A program made the position numbers and the translations under genes. Below are positions 7,945 to 16,141 of a stretch of 64,000 nucleotides of DNA, piece after piece. This stretch comes from an uncultured Alphaproteobacteria bacterium (lineage in GTDB: Bacteria > Pseudomonadota > Alphaproteobacteria > Rhizobiales > Beijerinckiaceae), in contig CALKHP010000018.1 of NCBI GenBank assembly GCA_937988775.1, positions 3,206 through 67,205 on the forward strand, in the 5' to 3' direction. How positions within the stretch are numbered: position 1 is the stretch's first letter; every line of letters starts with the position of its first letter. The notes beneath the pieces are model-generated. The model saw only the letters and a list, made by a program, of their open reading frames with translations, made no database searches and was not told the origin of the DNA.

Positions 7945-8946
7945 TTACGTCCGGTACGGGCTGTCGGAGGGCGCGCGGCGATCCTCGCGCGCGCCCGTCG
8001 CCGGTTCGCCGGGCAAGCCGCCGATTTCCTCGGCGACGATATAGAGTGGGCGCCGTTTCACCTCGGCGAAGATGCGGCCGATATATTCGCCGAGAATGCC
8101 GAGCGACATCATCTGGATACCGGCGAAGAACATCACCGAGACGAACAGCGAGGGAAAGCCCGGCACGTCGATGCCGTAGACCAGCGTGCGCAGCAGGAAC
8201 ACCGTCGCATAGGCGAGCGAGGCGAGCGAGATCAGCATGCCGACATAGATCCACACTTTCAGCGGCAGCGTCGAGAATGAGGTGATACCGTTGGCGGCGA
8301 GGCTGAACAGTTTTCGCAAGCTCCATTTGCTGGTGCCATGCGCGCGCTCGGCGACATCGAACGGCACGCCGAGCGCCTTGAAGCCGACCCAGGCGTAAAG
8401 CCCCTTCGAGAAGCGCGCGCGCTCGCCGAGCCGGCGCAGCGCCTCGACGACCTTGCGGTCGAGCAGGCGGAAATCGCCGGCGCCCTCGGGCAGCGGCGTC
8501 TCGCCGAAATCGGCGAACAGGCGGTAGAACAGCCGCGTCATGAAGCGGCGGATCGGCCCGTCGAGCGAGCGGTCGACACGCTGGCCGTAGACCATGTCGT
8601 AGCCTTCGCGCCAATGGCGCACGAAGGTCTCGACGATCTCGGGCGGGTGCTGCAGGTCGGCATCCATCAGGATCACGGCGCGGCCGCGCGCATGGTCGAT
8701 GCCGGCGGCGAGCGCGATCTCCTTGCCGAAATTGCGCGAGAACGACAGCGCCCGGATTTCCGGCTGTTTCGCCGCCAGCGCCTTGATGCGCGCCAGCGTG
8801 TCGTCCTGGCTGCCATCGTCGACGAACAGCAACTCGAAGCCATCGGCGATGCGCGCCAGCAGCGGCGTCAGCCGGGCGACGAGCAATTCGATATTATTGC
8901 CCTCGTTGAAGACCGGCAGGACGATGCTGAGTTCCGGTGACTTCAT
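7945..8946 (-). CDS. GT2 glycosyltransferase, polyprenyl-phosphate sugar transferase type
   Basis: This 333-aa protein has an N-terminal GT-A domain (about 5-225), with LSIVLPVFNEG, FVDDGSQDDT and the metal-binding MDADLQHPP near residue 95. Two membrane helices follow at about 231-255 and 268-290, then a charged tail. This layout matches DPM1/GtrB/ArnC-like enzymes that load a sugar onto undecaprenyl phosphate on the cytoplasmic face. It is co-directional with murJ (6-bp gap) and divergent from a ChbG/HpnK-type deacetylase across 102 bp. ArnC-type transferases work with a carbohydrate deacylase (ArnD), so the divergent pair may act on one lipid-linked amino sugar. The donor sugar is unknown. 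Confidence 0.87.
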   Translation of the reverse strand: MKSPELSIVLPVFNEGNNIELLVARLTPLLARIADGFELLFVDDGSQDDTLARIKALAAKQPEIRALSFSRNFGKEIALAAGIDHARGRAVILMDADLQHPPEIVETFVRHWREGYDMVYGQRVDRSLDGPIRRFMTRLFYRLFADFGETPLPEGAGDFRLLDRKVVEALRRLGERARFSKGLYAWVGFKALGVPFDVAERAHGTSKWSLRKLFSLAANGITSFSTLPLKVWIYVGMLISLASLAYATVFLLRTLVYGIDVPGFPSLFVSVMFFAGIQMMSLGILGEYIGRIFAEVKRRPLYIVAEEIGGLPGEPATGAREDRRAPSDSPYRT

Positions 8947-9048
8947 GGGCGGCCCTGGATTGGGTTTCGATCCACGCCCCAGCTTGGCGGCTGCTGCGTG
9001 ACGGCGTAACAGTCCTTAGCCGACGGCGCGGCGGGGGAGTATCGTTTT

Positions 9049-9912
9049 GTGAGCGATCAGGCGGGATTCGTGCTGTGCGCCGATGATTACGCGCTGACGC
9101 CGGCGGTGAGCGCCGGCATCCTGCGGCTGCTGGAGGCAGGGCGGATTTCCGCGACCGGCGCCATGACCGGCCGGCCGTCCTGGCGCCAGGCGGCGGCTGA
9201 CCTGAAGCCTTATATCGGCCGGGCCGATCTCGGCCTGCATTTCAACCTGACGGCCGGCGAAGCGCTCGGGGCCATGCCGGGCTTCGCGCCTTCGGGGCGC
9301 TTTCCGGCCCTGGGCCAGGTGCTGCGCGCCAGCCTGCTGCGCCGGCTCGGCCGAGGCGACATCGCACGGGAGATCACGCAGGAAATCATCCGGCAGCTCG
9401 CGGCCTTCGAAGATGCGCTCGGCATGGCGCCGGATTTCGTCGACGGCCACCAGCATGTGCATGTGCTGAACGGCATCCGCCAGCCGCTGCTCGCCGCGCT
9501 GGCCGCGCGCTATCCAGATCCTGCCGCGCGCCCATACTTGCGCGATCCGGCCGACAGCCCGACGGCGATCGCCGCGCGCCGCCATGCCGGCAAGGCGCTG
9601 ATCGTGGCGGGTTTCGCCTCCGGTTTCGCGGTGGCCGCGCGCCGGGCGGGCTTTGCCGTCAATCGCGGCTTTGCCGGCTTTTCCGCTTTCGATACGCGTA
9701 CCGATTACGCGGCCGAGTTCCGCGCCTGCCTGATCAGGCCCGGCGCGCGCCATCTCGTGATGTGCCATCCAGGCCTCGTCGACGAAGCCTTGCGCGACAT
9801 CGATCAGGTTATCGAGACGCGGCCGCGCGAACTCGCATTCCTGGCGGGGCCTGACTTTGCAGAACTGTGCGCGGAGACCGGTCACCACCCGGTGCGCTTC
9901 GGCGCCTTGTGA
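9049..9912 (+). CDS. ChbG/HpnK (YdjC-like) family carbohydrate deacetylase
   Basis: This is a 287-aa metal-dependent deacetylase of the YdjC/ChbG/HpnK family. The expected ligands are visible: Asp12-Asp13 (LCADDYAL), His64 (LGLHFNLT) and the DGHQHVHVL block (His134, His136 and His138), with a late CHPG motif. Known members remove N-acetyl groups from chitobiose (ChbG) or from a hopanoid-linked glucosamine (HpnK). The start is GTG at 9049, with GGGGGAG upstream at good spacing. No hopanoid genes are nearby, so the HpnK role is not supported by context. Its divergent neighbour is a polyprenyl-phosphate sugar transferase, so a lipid-linked acetylated amino sugar is an attractive substrate. That is inference. 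Confidence 0.85.
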   Translation: MSDQAGFVLCADDYALTPAVSAGILRLLEAGRISATGAMTGRPSWRQAAADLKPYIGRADLGLHFNLTAGEALGAMPGFAPSGRFPALGQVLRASLLRRLGRGDIAREITQEIIRQLAAFEDALGMAPDFVDGHQHVHVLNGIRQPLLAALAARYPDPAARPYLRDPADSPTAIAARRHAGKALIVAGFASGFAVAARRAGFAVNRGFAGFSAFDTRTDYAAEFRACLIRPGARHLVMCHPGLVDEALRDIDQVIETRPRELAFLAGPDFAELCAETGHHPVRFGAL

Positions 9913-10177
9913 CGCCAGTTTCGGCGTTTTGAGAGATTTCTCGATGCCGGACGCGACATCAACAAATTAGTTACCAAGTTTCGCCAGATTCGATTGCTGT
10001 CAGGGAATGCGGCCTGGCGTCGATGGGCGCCTAGGGCACGGCACGGTCTGGCGATCGGCGGGCGAATCCGCCGCAGGCGGCTTGTGGCCTTGAACACGAG
10101 CAACAGTCGCGACACGGCGGCAGGCCGGGAGGCTTGCCGTCTTGACATTCCGGCAGCTTGTTCGAGCGGCGGGGAGC

Positions 10178-11377
10178 ATGGCGTATACGAGTTTTGTCAA
10201 TGGCGGTGCCTGGGACGGCACCTTGCCTCCCGTGGGCGCTGTCTGGTGGCCGCGCATCGCCTTGCGCAAGCCGGATTTCCGCCAGTTGCGTTTCGGCAAC
10301 CTGCGCTTCGGTCTTTTCGGTGCGGCCTGTATCGGCACCGGCGCGGTGATCGCGGCCCTGCCCTTCGCGGCGATGGGCACGGCGGGCGTGGCCGCCGTCT
10401 CGCTTGCCGCCGGTGGTTATGACCAGGTGCCAGCCGCCCGGCATTCCTTCATGCTGTCGCGGCCCCCGATGCGCCCGGCCGTCCCGGCCGCGGCGGGCGA
10501 GGCGATGATCCTGCCCGCCGCGGCGACGCCAATGGCGCCGACGCGGCTTGCGACCGTCACGCCGCCCGCCTCGGGAGGCGATGCGGCCTCGCCCCTCCAT
10601 CTCGCTTTCGCGGTGGCGCCCGCTGAGCCCGATGCCGCGCCTGTTCCGGATGCTGTGGCGGTGCAAGCCGTGCCGATGCCGCCGGCCATCCCGGAGCCCG
10701 CCACGTCAGAACCGGATACGGCCGGGCAAGTGCTCGCCTTCGCGCCGTTGCCGGAGCCGGAGAGCCGGCAAGCGGCGATCCCGCTGCCGCCGGCGTTTTC
10801 GCGGCCGGCGCCCGGCCTGCGCAGCCCCGAACGCGACGACCAGGTACAATCGCGCACGCCGGCGCGGCCGATGCTGGCCTCGCTGCCGCCGGCCGACGGT
10901 CTCGGCGAGCGCGGCGCCAGCATGCTGCCCGGCCCCGGCAGCCGCTTCGCGCTCTACGATATCGAAGGCCACACCGTCTACATGCCGAATGGCGACCGGC
11001 TCGAGGCGCATTCCGGGCTTGGCGAGCATCTCGACGATCCCGACAGCATCGCGCGCAAGAATCGCGGCGTCACGCCGCCGAACACCTATGATCTCAGGAT
11101 GCGCGAAAGCCTGTTCCATGGCGTGGCGGCGATCCGCCTGACGCCGGTGGCCGGCAGCACGATGTTCGGCCGCGACGGCATGCTGGCCCATACCTACATG
11201 CTCGGGCCGCGCGGCGATTCCAACGGCTGCGTGTCGTTCAAGGATTACCAGAAATTCCTGGCCGCCTTCAAACGCGGCGAGATCACGCGCCTCGTGGTGG
11301 TCAAGCGGCTCGATGCCGCCTCGTCCCGCATCGCCTCGGCGGGCAAAAGCAAGCGCTTCCTGTGGTGGAACCTGTAG
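10178..11377 (+). CDS. DUF2778 (Tlde1-like) protein with N-terminal membrane helix and Pro/Ala-rich linker
   Basis: This protein of about 399 aa has one hydrophobic helix at about 45-75, a long Pro/Ala-rich low-complexity linker to about residue 255, and a C-terminal DUF2778 domain. That domain holds the catalytic-type segment HTYMLGPRGDSNGCVSFKDY, with His338 and Cys351. DUF2778 is related to L,D-transpeptidases and includes the T6SS effector Tlde1; many alphaproteobacteria carry chromosomal copies with a membrane anchor. A role in periplasmic peptidoglycan cutting or exchange is likely. The ATG at 10178 has GGGGAG unusually close upstream; a TTG at 10142 is an alternative. No T6SS genes or immunity gene are adjacent, so an effector role is not supported. 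Confidence 0.75.
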   Translation: MAYTSFVNGGAWDGTLPPVGAVWWPRIALRKPDFRQLRFGNLRFGLFGAACIGTGAVIAALPFAAMGTAGVAAVSLAAGGYDQVPAARHSFMLSRPPMRPAVPAAAGEAMILPAAATPMAPTRLATVTPPASGGDAASPLHLAFAVAPAEPDAAPVPDAVAVQAVPMPPAIPEPATSEPDTAGQVLAFAPLPEPESRQAAIPLPPAFSRPAPGLRSPERDDQVQSRTPARPMLASLPPADGLGERGASMLPGPGSRFALYDIEGHTVYMPNGDRLEAHSGLGEHLDDPDSIARKNRGVTPPNTYDLRMRESLFHGVAAIRLTPVAGSTMFGRDGMLAHTYMLGPRGDSNGCVSFKDYQKFLAAFKRGEITRLVVVKRLDAASSRIASAGKSKRFLWWNL

Positions 11378-11386
11378 GCCTGACGA

Positions 11387-11410
11387 AAACGGGGCCAAAA
11401 GGCCCCGTTT
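11387..11410. terminator. Bidirectional intrinsic terminator between convergent genes
   Basis: A perfect 10-bp stem, AAACGGGGCC/GGCCCCGTTT, has a 4-nt AAAA loop. It lies between the DUF2778 gene and sodB, which converge here. The A and T tracts at the stem ends allow it to work in both directions. Confidence 0.85.
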
Positions 11411-11452
11411 CCCGATCGATGCCGCGATGAGCAGGCTTAACCGATGGCCGGC

Positions 11453-12055
11453 TTACTTGATGGCTGCCTGGAACATCTCGTCGACATAATCCCAGTTGAC
11501 GAGATTGTTGATGAAGGCCTTGAGGTAGTCCGGCCGGCGGTTGCGATAATCGATATAGTAGGAATGCTCCCAGACATCGACGCCGAGGATCGGCTTGGCG
11601 CCATGCACGAGCGGGTTCTCGCCATTGGCGGTCTTCATGACGACGATCTTGCCGTCCTTGACCGCGAGCCAGGCCCAGCCCGAGCCGAACTGGCCGGCGC
11701 CGGCGGCGGCGAAATCTTCCTTCATCTTGGCGACCGAGCCGAGATCGGCGACGATCTTCTTCTCGAGCGCGCCCGGCAGCTTGTCGCCGCCGCCATTCGG
11801 CTTCATCCACTTCCAGAAATGGACGTGGTTGTAATGCTGGCCGGCATTGTTGAACAGGCCGGCATTCTTGCCGAACGAGCCCTTGACGATCTCCTCGAGC
11901 GACTTGCCCTCGAACTCCGAGCCCTTCAAGAGGTTGTTGCCGTTGGTGACATAGGCCTGATGATGCTTGTCGTGGTGGAACTCGAGGGTTTCCTTCGACA
12001 TATAGGGCTGCAGCGCCTCGTAGGCGTAAGGCAGTTCGGGCAGGCTGAAAGTCAT
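11453..12055 (-). CDS. sodB: Superoxide dismutase, Fe/Mn family (Fe-type features)
   Basis: The enzyme converts superoxide to oxygen and hydrogen peroxide in the cytoplasm. Its 200 aa are typical. The metal ligands are His27 (FHHDKHH), His77 (YNHVHFW), Asp160 and His164 (DVWEHSYYIDY). Gln73 in NNAGQHYNH occupies the position of the outer-sphere glutamine of iron enzymes, which argues for iron or cambialistic use. The gene is monocistronic. It converges on the DUF2778 gene across a clear terminator and has a 229-bp gap upstream before the divergent unknown membrane gene. Regulation cannot be read from the sequence; I saw no convincing Fur or Irr box. Confidence 0.95.
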   Translation of the reverse strand: MTFSLPELPYAYEALQPYMSKETLEFHHDKHHQAYVTNGNNLLKGSEFEGKSLEEIVKGSFGKNAGLFNNAGQHYNHVHFWKWMKPNGGGDKLPGALEKKIVADLGSVAKMKEDFAAAGAGQFGSGWAWLAVKDGKIVVMKTANGENPLVHGAKPILGVDVWEHSYYIDYRNRRPDYLKAFINNLVNWDYVDEMFQAAIK

Positions 12056-12284
12056 TGCGAGAATCCTTTATTGCGAGCGTGGGGCTGCCGGAGCAGCATC
12101 ATCACGGCTGACACTATGTACCTAGTCCGGACCGGTGCCTTGGGCAACTGGGCGCCCCGATATTCCGGCATTCGGGCGCGGAACGCCCCAGCAAGGGAAC
12201 GCATCGGGTTGCCGGAAGTTGCATATGACGCATTTCGGTTTAGTCTTAACCAGGTAGCATAAGCACCGCCGTCAAGAGGTTACG

Positions 12285-13427
12285 ATGTCGATTGTTTTGG
12301 GCGTGCTGGCGGCCCTGTGTGGCGTATGCGGCCTTGCCGCCTTGTATTTCGGATATGATCTCGGCGGCACCGAGCGCGGTGTCGCCTATACGGTTTCGGG
12401 CACGATCGCCGCCAGCGCCGGCGCGATCATGATCGGCCTGACGGTGCTCTCGGTCAGGTTGAAGCAATTGTCACGGCTGCTTGGCCGCGAGATTGGCAGC
12501 GAGACCGGCCTGGCGCGTGAGGCCGCGCCCGTGCCGCCGTTGCGCGGCAGCAGCCTGCCAGCGGCCCGGGATCAGCGGCCGGGCCTGCCGGGCGAGATCG
12601 GCATCGCCGCCGTTGCCGCCGCCGCGACAACGCTTTTGCCCGAGAAGGCCGGGCAAGACGCGCCTGGCCGGGAAAAATCCGCGCAGCACGACGCCGGCGC
12701 TGTGCCGGCCGCGCCGGAGCCTAGCGCCGCGCCATTCGCGTTGCGTCCGCTGCCGGAGGTCGATCTCGGGCTTGACGACCTGCTGGCGCCGGAAGCACCG
12801 AAAGCGGCGCCGGCCGAAGCCGCTTTCGGAGCCGGTCAGGCGCACGAAACCCATCATCAGGGCGAGAAGGAGCAGGAATCCGAGGCGCCGGCCGAGCCGG
12901 CCTTGGAGGCCGAGCCCGATCTCGCGCCTGACCTCGTGCCTGACTTGGATGCTGCGCGGCTGACGCGCGGGCGTGACCGACTCGGCGGCATTTTTGGCCC
13001 GCCCGCCATGGCGCCGCAGACGCCCGAAGCGGAGCGGGAATCCGACGCGGAGCAGCAACCTGCCGCTCCCGAGCCGCGAGACGAGCCGCAGGCAGAGGCT
13101 GGAGACGGGCCGTCCGAAGCGGCCGTCGAGGAAGCGGTCATCGAGGATTTGCCGCCGTGGCATGGCGGCGCGCAATTCACGCCCGAACCGGCCGAGGCCG
13201 AGCAGGCGAGCACGCAGGAAGCGCCGCTTGGCGAGGAATCAGCCACGGAACCCGAACAATCCGGCCGCAAGGTCATCGGCAGCTACACGGTGGGGGCGAA
13301 CAGCTACACCATGTATGGCGATGGCTCCGTCGAAGCGCTGACGCCGAACGGCCTTTACAGCTTCGCTTCACTCGAAGAACTGCGCAGCTTCATCGAGAAG
13401 GGCGGTTCGCCGGCTTCGGGCCGCTAG
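12285..13427 (+). CDS. Hypothetical two-helix membrane protein with acidic Pro/Ala-rich linker and conserved C-terminal module
   Basis: I do not recognise a characterised family. The 380-aa protein begins with two membrane helices (about 3-23 and 36-57), the second followed by a basic segment (RLKQLSRLLGREIG). A long, acidic, Pro/Ala/Glu-rich low-complexity stretch spans about 80-330. A compact C-terminal module (about 335-376) contains GSYTVGANSYTMYGDGS followed by a predicted helix, SLEELRSFIEK. This tail looks folded and is probably the conserved part, held away from the membrane by the disordered linker. The module resembles tails I associate with uncharacterised Hyphomicrobiales proteins, but that is memory rather than proof. 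It has its own upstream gap and no operon partner. Confidence 0.6.
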   Translation: MSIVLGVLAALCGVCGLAALYFGYDLGGTERGVAYTVSGTIAASAGAIMIGLTVLSVRLKQLSRLLGREIGSETGLAREAAPVPPLRGSSLPAARDQRPGLPGEIGIAAVAAAATTLLPEKAGQDAPGREKSAQHDAGAVPAAPEPSAAPFALRPLPEVDLGLDDLLAPEAPKAAPAEAAFGAGQAHETHHQGEKEQESEAPAEPALEAEPDLAPDLVPDLDAARLTRGRDRLGGIFGPPAMAPQTPEAERESDAEQQPAAPEPRDEPQAEAGDGPSEAAVEEAVIEDLPPWHGGAQFTPEPAEAEQASTQEAPLGEESATEPEQSGRKVIGSYTVGANSYTMYGDGSVEALTPNGLYSFASLEELRSFIEKGGSPASGR

Positions 13428-13462
13428 AGCAAAAATCGCATTAGACCGAGCCAATGGTCTCG

Positions 13463-14116
13463 CTATGTTGAGAGCTGTCGCTTCAGGAGCTTGACCGCGG
13501 CATGCGGCGCCGTGCTGACATGCGCCTTGGTGCGTTTCTCGGTCGCCGCAAGCGCACGTGCCGTGGAAAAATGCGCAAGCATGATGACATCGCAACCAGC
13601 GAGCGTCGTCGCCGCCTCGGCCACGCGGCGATCATGCTCGGCGCCGTCGCCGCCCTGCAAGGCCGCCATGGCCCCTTCGGCCAGCACGGTGCGCAGGGAA
13701 GCAGCCTTGCCAGCTTTTGCCGCGGCATCCCGGAACTCCGCTTCCATCGAGGCAATGGACGGCGCGAAGGTCGCAACCATGCCGGCCCTGCCGCCAATGG
13801 CGAGCACTTCGTCGAACATGGCTTCGTTGGGTTTCAGGACGGGAACCGCGTGTTCGCGTGCAGCGGCTTCGATCGCCGGGCCGAACGCCGAACACGTATA
13901 GAGGACACCGTCCGCACCCGCTTGCACGGCATAGTTGCCGAGCGCCCTGATCCGTGCCGTCATGCCCGATGTCAGGTCGCCTTCCCGCGCCCGGTCGGGG
14001 CTGAGCGAATCCTCGAGGATGTTGACGAGGCTAGCCTCGGGCCACAATTCCGCGAAGGCCTCGGCGATCGGCGGCATGGCAACACGAACGGCGTGAATGA
14101 GGACGATTCTGGACAT
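13463..14116 (-). CDS. Asp/Glu racemase superfamily protein
   Basis: This 217-aa protein has the Asp/Glu/hydantoin racemase fold. The first catalytic-type cysteine is Cys75 in LYTCSAFGP. Where the second cysteine is expected, the sequence reads IMLAHFSTARA, with no Cys. A two-base racemase mechanism is therefore doubtful. The protein may be a one-cysteine relative, as in decarboxylase- or isomerase-type members of the superfamily. It is divergent from the Gfo/Idh/MocA gene across a 52-bp gap containing a perfect 9-bp inverted repeat, so both genes are probably controlled from that site. It belongs by position to the sugar/acid catabolic island that follows. Confidence 0.75.
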   Translation of the reverse strand: MSRIVLIHAVRVAMPPIAEAFAELWPEASLVNILEDSLSPDRAREGDLTSGMTARIRALGNYAVQAGADGVLYTCSAFGPAIEAAAREHAVPVLKPNEAMFDEVLAIGGRAGMVATFAPSIASMEAEFRDAAAKAGKAASLRTVLAEGAMAALQGGDGAEHDRRVAEAATTLAGCDVIMLAHFSTARALAATEKRTKAHVSTAPHAAVKLLKRQLST

Positions 14117-14133
14117 GGCCCATCAATAATGCA

Positions 14134-14155
14134 TACGTTGATTTTCATCAACGTA
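14134..14155. promoter_or_regulatory. Perfect inverted repeat (candidate operator) between divergent catabolic genes
   Basis: The arms TACGTTGAT and ATCAACGTA are separated by TTTC. The core TTGAT-N4-ATCAA (14138-14151) matches the FNR/FixK consensus. The ATACGTTGAT end also matches motifs upstream of the dehydrogenase and permease genes of this island, suggesting the GntR regulator. The sequence does not decide between the two. Confidence 0.6.
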
Positions 14156-14168
14156 CGAGTTGAGGAAA

Positions 14169-15239
14169 ATGCGCGTTCTCCTGATCGGCTCCGGTTTCGT
14201 CAGCCCCTACCATCTCGCCGGCTGGGCGAAAGCGGGCGCGGCGGTGGTCGGCATCGTCTCGCCCGACGAATCTGCCGCACGGGCGCGCGCCCAGGCCTTC
14301 GGCATCCCCGAGGTCCATGGCGATGCCGCCGCCGCGCTCGCGGCCCTGAAACCTGACGTGGTCGATATCTGCTCGCCGGTGGCATGCCATGTCGCGCATG
14401 TGCGGCTCGCAGCCAGGGCCGGCGCGCATGTCATTTGCCAGAAACCGCTGGCGGAAAGCCTCGAGGATGCCCTTGATGCCGTGCGCGCCGCACGCGACGC
14501 CGGCATCCGGCTGATGGTGCACGAGAATTTCCGCTTCCGGCCGTGGTATCGCGTTGCCAGGGCGGCGCTGGCGGAGGGGCGCATCGGCAGGCCGTTCTAT
14601 TTGCGCTCGGATTTGCGCATGCCCGGCACGGTGCCGACCCAGCGTCACCCGGTACCCTGGAGTCTGCAGCGGCAGCCGTTCTTCCGCAAGCTCGCGCGCT
14701 TCGTCGTGCTCGAATCGATGATCCACCAGATCGACGTGGCCCGTTTCCTGCTCGGCGAACCCTCGTCGATCGTCGCCATGATGCAGCGTGTTTCGCACGA
14801 CATCGTCGGCGAGGACGTCGCCAGCCTGATGCTGCGCTTTCCCGATGCCCAGGCGATTCTCGAGCGCAGCTATGCGACGCTTGGCGCCGACGACCCGCCC
14901 GCCCCGAGCGAGACGTTGCGCATCGAAGGAACGAAAGGGCTGCTCACGGTGTCGCGCGCGGGAGAGGTCGACACGGTGGTTGAAACGCCAGAGGGCCAAC
15001 GCCGCGAACGGCTGATGGTCGATACCGCCGACGCCTATGCGCGCAGCTATGCCGCCACGATCGGGCATTTCGCCGAGGCGCTGCGGCGCGGCACCGCGTT
15101 CGAGACCGGCCCGGCCGACAATCTCCGCACGCTCGACGCCACCTTCGCCGCCTACCGCTCGGCGGAGCAAAGCACGGTGGAACGGCTGCCCGGCGCCATG
15201 CTCGCGCCGCATCTCGCCTGGCTGGGAGACATAAGGTGA
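14169..15239 (+). CDS. Gfo/Idh/MocA family NAD(P)-dependent oxidoreductase
   Basis: This is a 356-aa dehydrogenase with an N-terminal Rossmann fold (RVLLIGSGFVSPYH) and a C-terminal Gfo/Idh/MocA domain. The family's catalytic EKP motif appears as ICQKPLAES, with Gln replacing Glu but Lys retained. Such enzymes oxidise sugars, inositols or amino-sugar derivatives. The ATG at 14169 follows GAGGA; a TTG three codons earlier is less likely. The stop overlaps the GTG of the amidohydrolase gene by four bases, implying coupled translation. It is the first gene of the rightward catabolic block, just after the inverted-repeat operator. The substrate is unknown, but the sugar-type ABC transporter in the same block suggests a carbohydrate or sugar acid. 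Confidence 0.87.
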   Translation: MRVLLIGSGFVSPYHLAGWAKAGAAVVGIVSPDESAARARAQAFGIPEVHGDAAAALAALKPDVVDICSPVACHVAHVRLAARAGAHVICQKPLAESLEDALDAVRAARDAGIRLMVHENFRFRPWYRVARAALAEGRIGRPFYLRSDLRMPGTVPTQRHPVPWSLQRQPFFRKLARFVVLESMIHQIDVARFLLGEPSSIVAMMQRVSHDIVGEDVASLMLRFPDAQAILERSYATLGADDPPAPSETLRIEGTKGLLTVSRAGEVDTVVETPEGQRRERLMVDTADAYARSYAATIGHFAEALRRGTAFETGPADNLRTLDATFAAYRSAEQSTVERLPGAMLAPHLAWLGDIR

Positions 15240-16057
15240 CCTGGGATTGCCACGTCCATGTTTTCGGCCACCCCGACCGCTATGCGCTGGCTTCCGGGCG
15301 GCGCTATACGCCGTCCGTCGCCGATCTCGCCATGCTGCGGCAGCACCTGCGCGCGGTCGCTGCGTCGCATGTCGTGCTGGTGCAGCCGACCGTCTACGGC
15401 GACGACCATCGTTGCCTGATCGATGCGCTCGAGGCGCTCGGCGAGGTGGCGGTCGCCGTTGGCGCCTGCCCTGAAATGGCCGGCCCGCCGCCGTCGCATC
15501 CGCGCATCGTCGCGCTCCGGCTCGATCTTCGCGGTCCATGGTCGGACATGTCGCAGCGGCGCCTCGAACATGGGCTCGCCATCAGCCGGCAGAGCGGGCG
15601 CCATCTCGAGTTGCAGATCGGCCCGCACGCGCTTTCTCCCCTGGCCGGCCTTGTCGCGACGGCGCGGGTTCCCATCGTCCTCGATCATCTCGCCGGCCTG
15701 TCGGCGCAGAGCGACGCCGAAAGCTTAGCGGCATTGGCGCGCCTGGCAAGCGCGCCCAATATATTCGTCAAGCTTTCGGCACTCGAACGCCTGCCGGGAG
15801 GTTTTGAGGCGGCGCTGCCCGTCGCGCGCCGCGTGGCCGCGCTGGCACCGGACCGGCTGCTTTGGGGCTCCGACTGGCCGCATACGCCCCTGCATCCTCC
15901 CGCTGAGGGCCGGCTCCAGACGCTGCCATTCCGGCGGATCGACGATGCCGTCACTCTCGACGCCATCGAGGCCGTGCTTGGCAGGGAGGTCATGACCAAG
16001 GCGCGCCGCGATACGCCGGGCCGTGTCTATCGCAGACCGGCGCCAATGTCGCGCTAA
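15236..16057 (+). CDS. Amidohydrolase 2 family (TIM-barrel) hydrolase, lactonase-like
   Basis: This is a 273-aa metal-dependent hydrolase of the amidohydrolase-2 group, which includes 2-pyrone-4,6-dicarboxylate lactonase and sugar lactonases. The protein opens with the metal-binding DCHVHVFG and has LDHLAG near the middle and LWGSDWPHTP near the end, where the Asp would be catalytic. The GTG start at 15236 overlaps the preceding stop codon (GTGA). In this position a lactonase is a natural partner: the upstream dehydrogenase would make a lactone and this enzyme would open it. That pathway logic is inference. A gap of 84 bp follows, containing a copy of the shared regulatory motif. Confidence 0.83.
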   Translation: MTWDCHVHVFGHPDRYALASGRRYTPSVADLAMLRQHLRAVAASHVVLVQPTVYGDDHRCLIDALEALGEVAVAVGACPEMAGPPPSHPRIVALRLDLRGPWSDMSQRRLEHGLAISRQSGRHLELQIGPHALSPLAGLVATARVPIVLDHLAGLSAQSDAESLAALARLASAPNIFVKLSALERLPGGFEAALPVARRVAALAPDRLLWGSDWPHTPLHPPAEGRLQTLPFRRIDDAVTLDAIEAVLGREVMTKARRDTPGRVYRRPAPMSR

Positions 16058-16088
16058 GGTCGTGATTTGCGGATTCATTGTTATTGAC

Positions 16089-16105
16089 TTAGCGTATACA
16101 TTGAT
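16089..16105 (+). promoter_or_regulatory. Candidate GntR-type operator upstream of the dehydrogenase/binding-protein genes
   Basis: The sequence TTAGCGTATACATTGAT has a GTATAC palindrome at its centre. It differs at two positions from TTAGCGTATACGTTAAT upstream of the permease genes. It lies 36 bp before the dehydrogenase ATG. A TTGACT hexamer overlaps its left side. Confidence 0.55.
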
Positions 16106-16141
16106 AGAAATTGCCGGCGACATCCACTGGACGGTCCCGGC

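Noticed and set aside
7387..8280. Plus-strand frame opposite murJ and the GT2 gene
   Set aside because: Composition dominated by Arg, Gln, Glu and His; both opposing genes have firm family matches.
10178..11377. DUF2778 protein as a type VI secretion effector
   Set aside because: It has a membrane helix and a long linker, and no T6SS, VgrG, PAAR or immunity gene is nearby; a housekeeping wall role is more likely.
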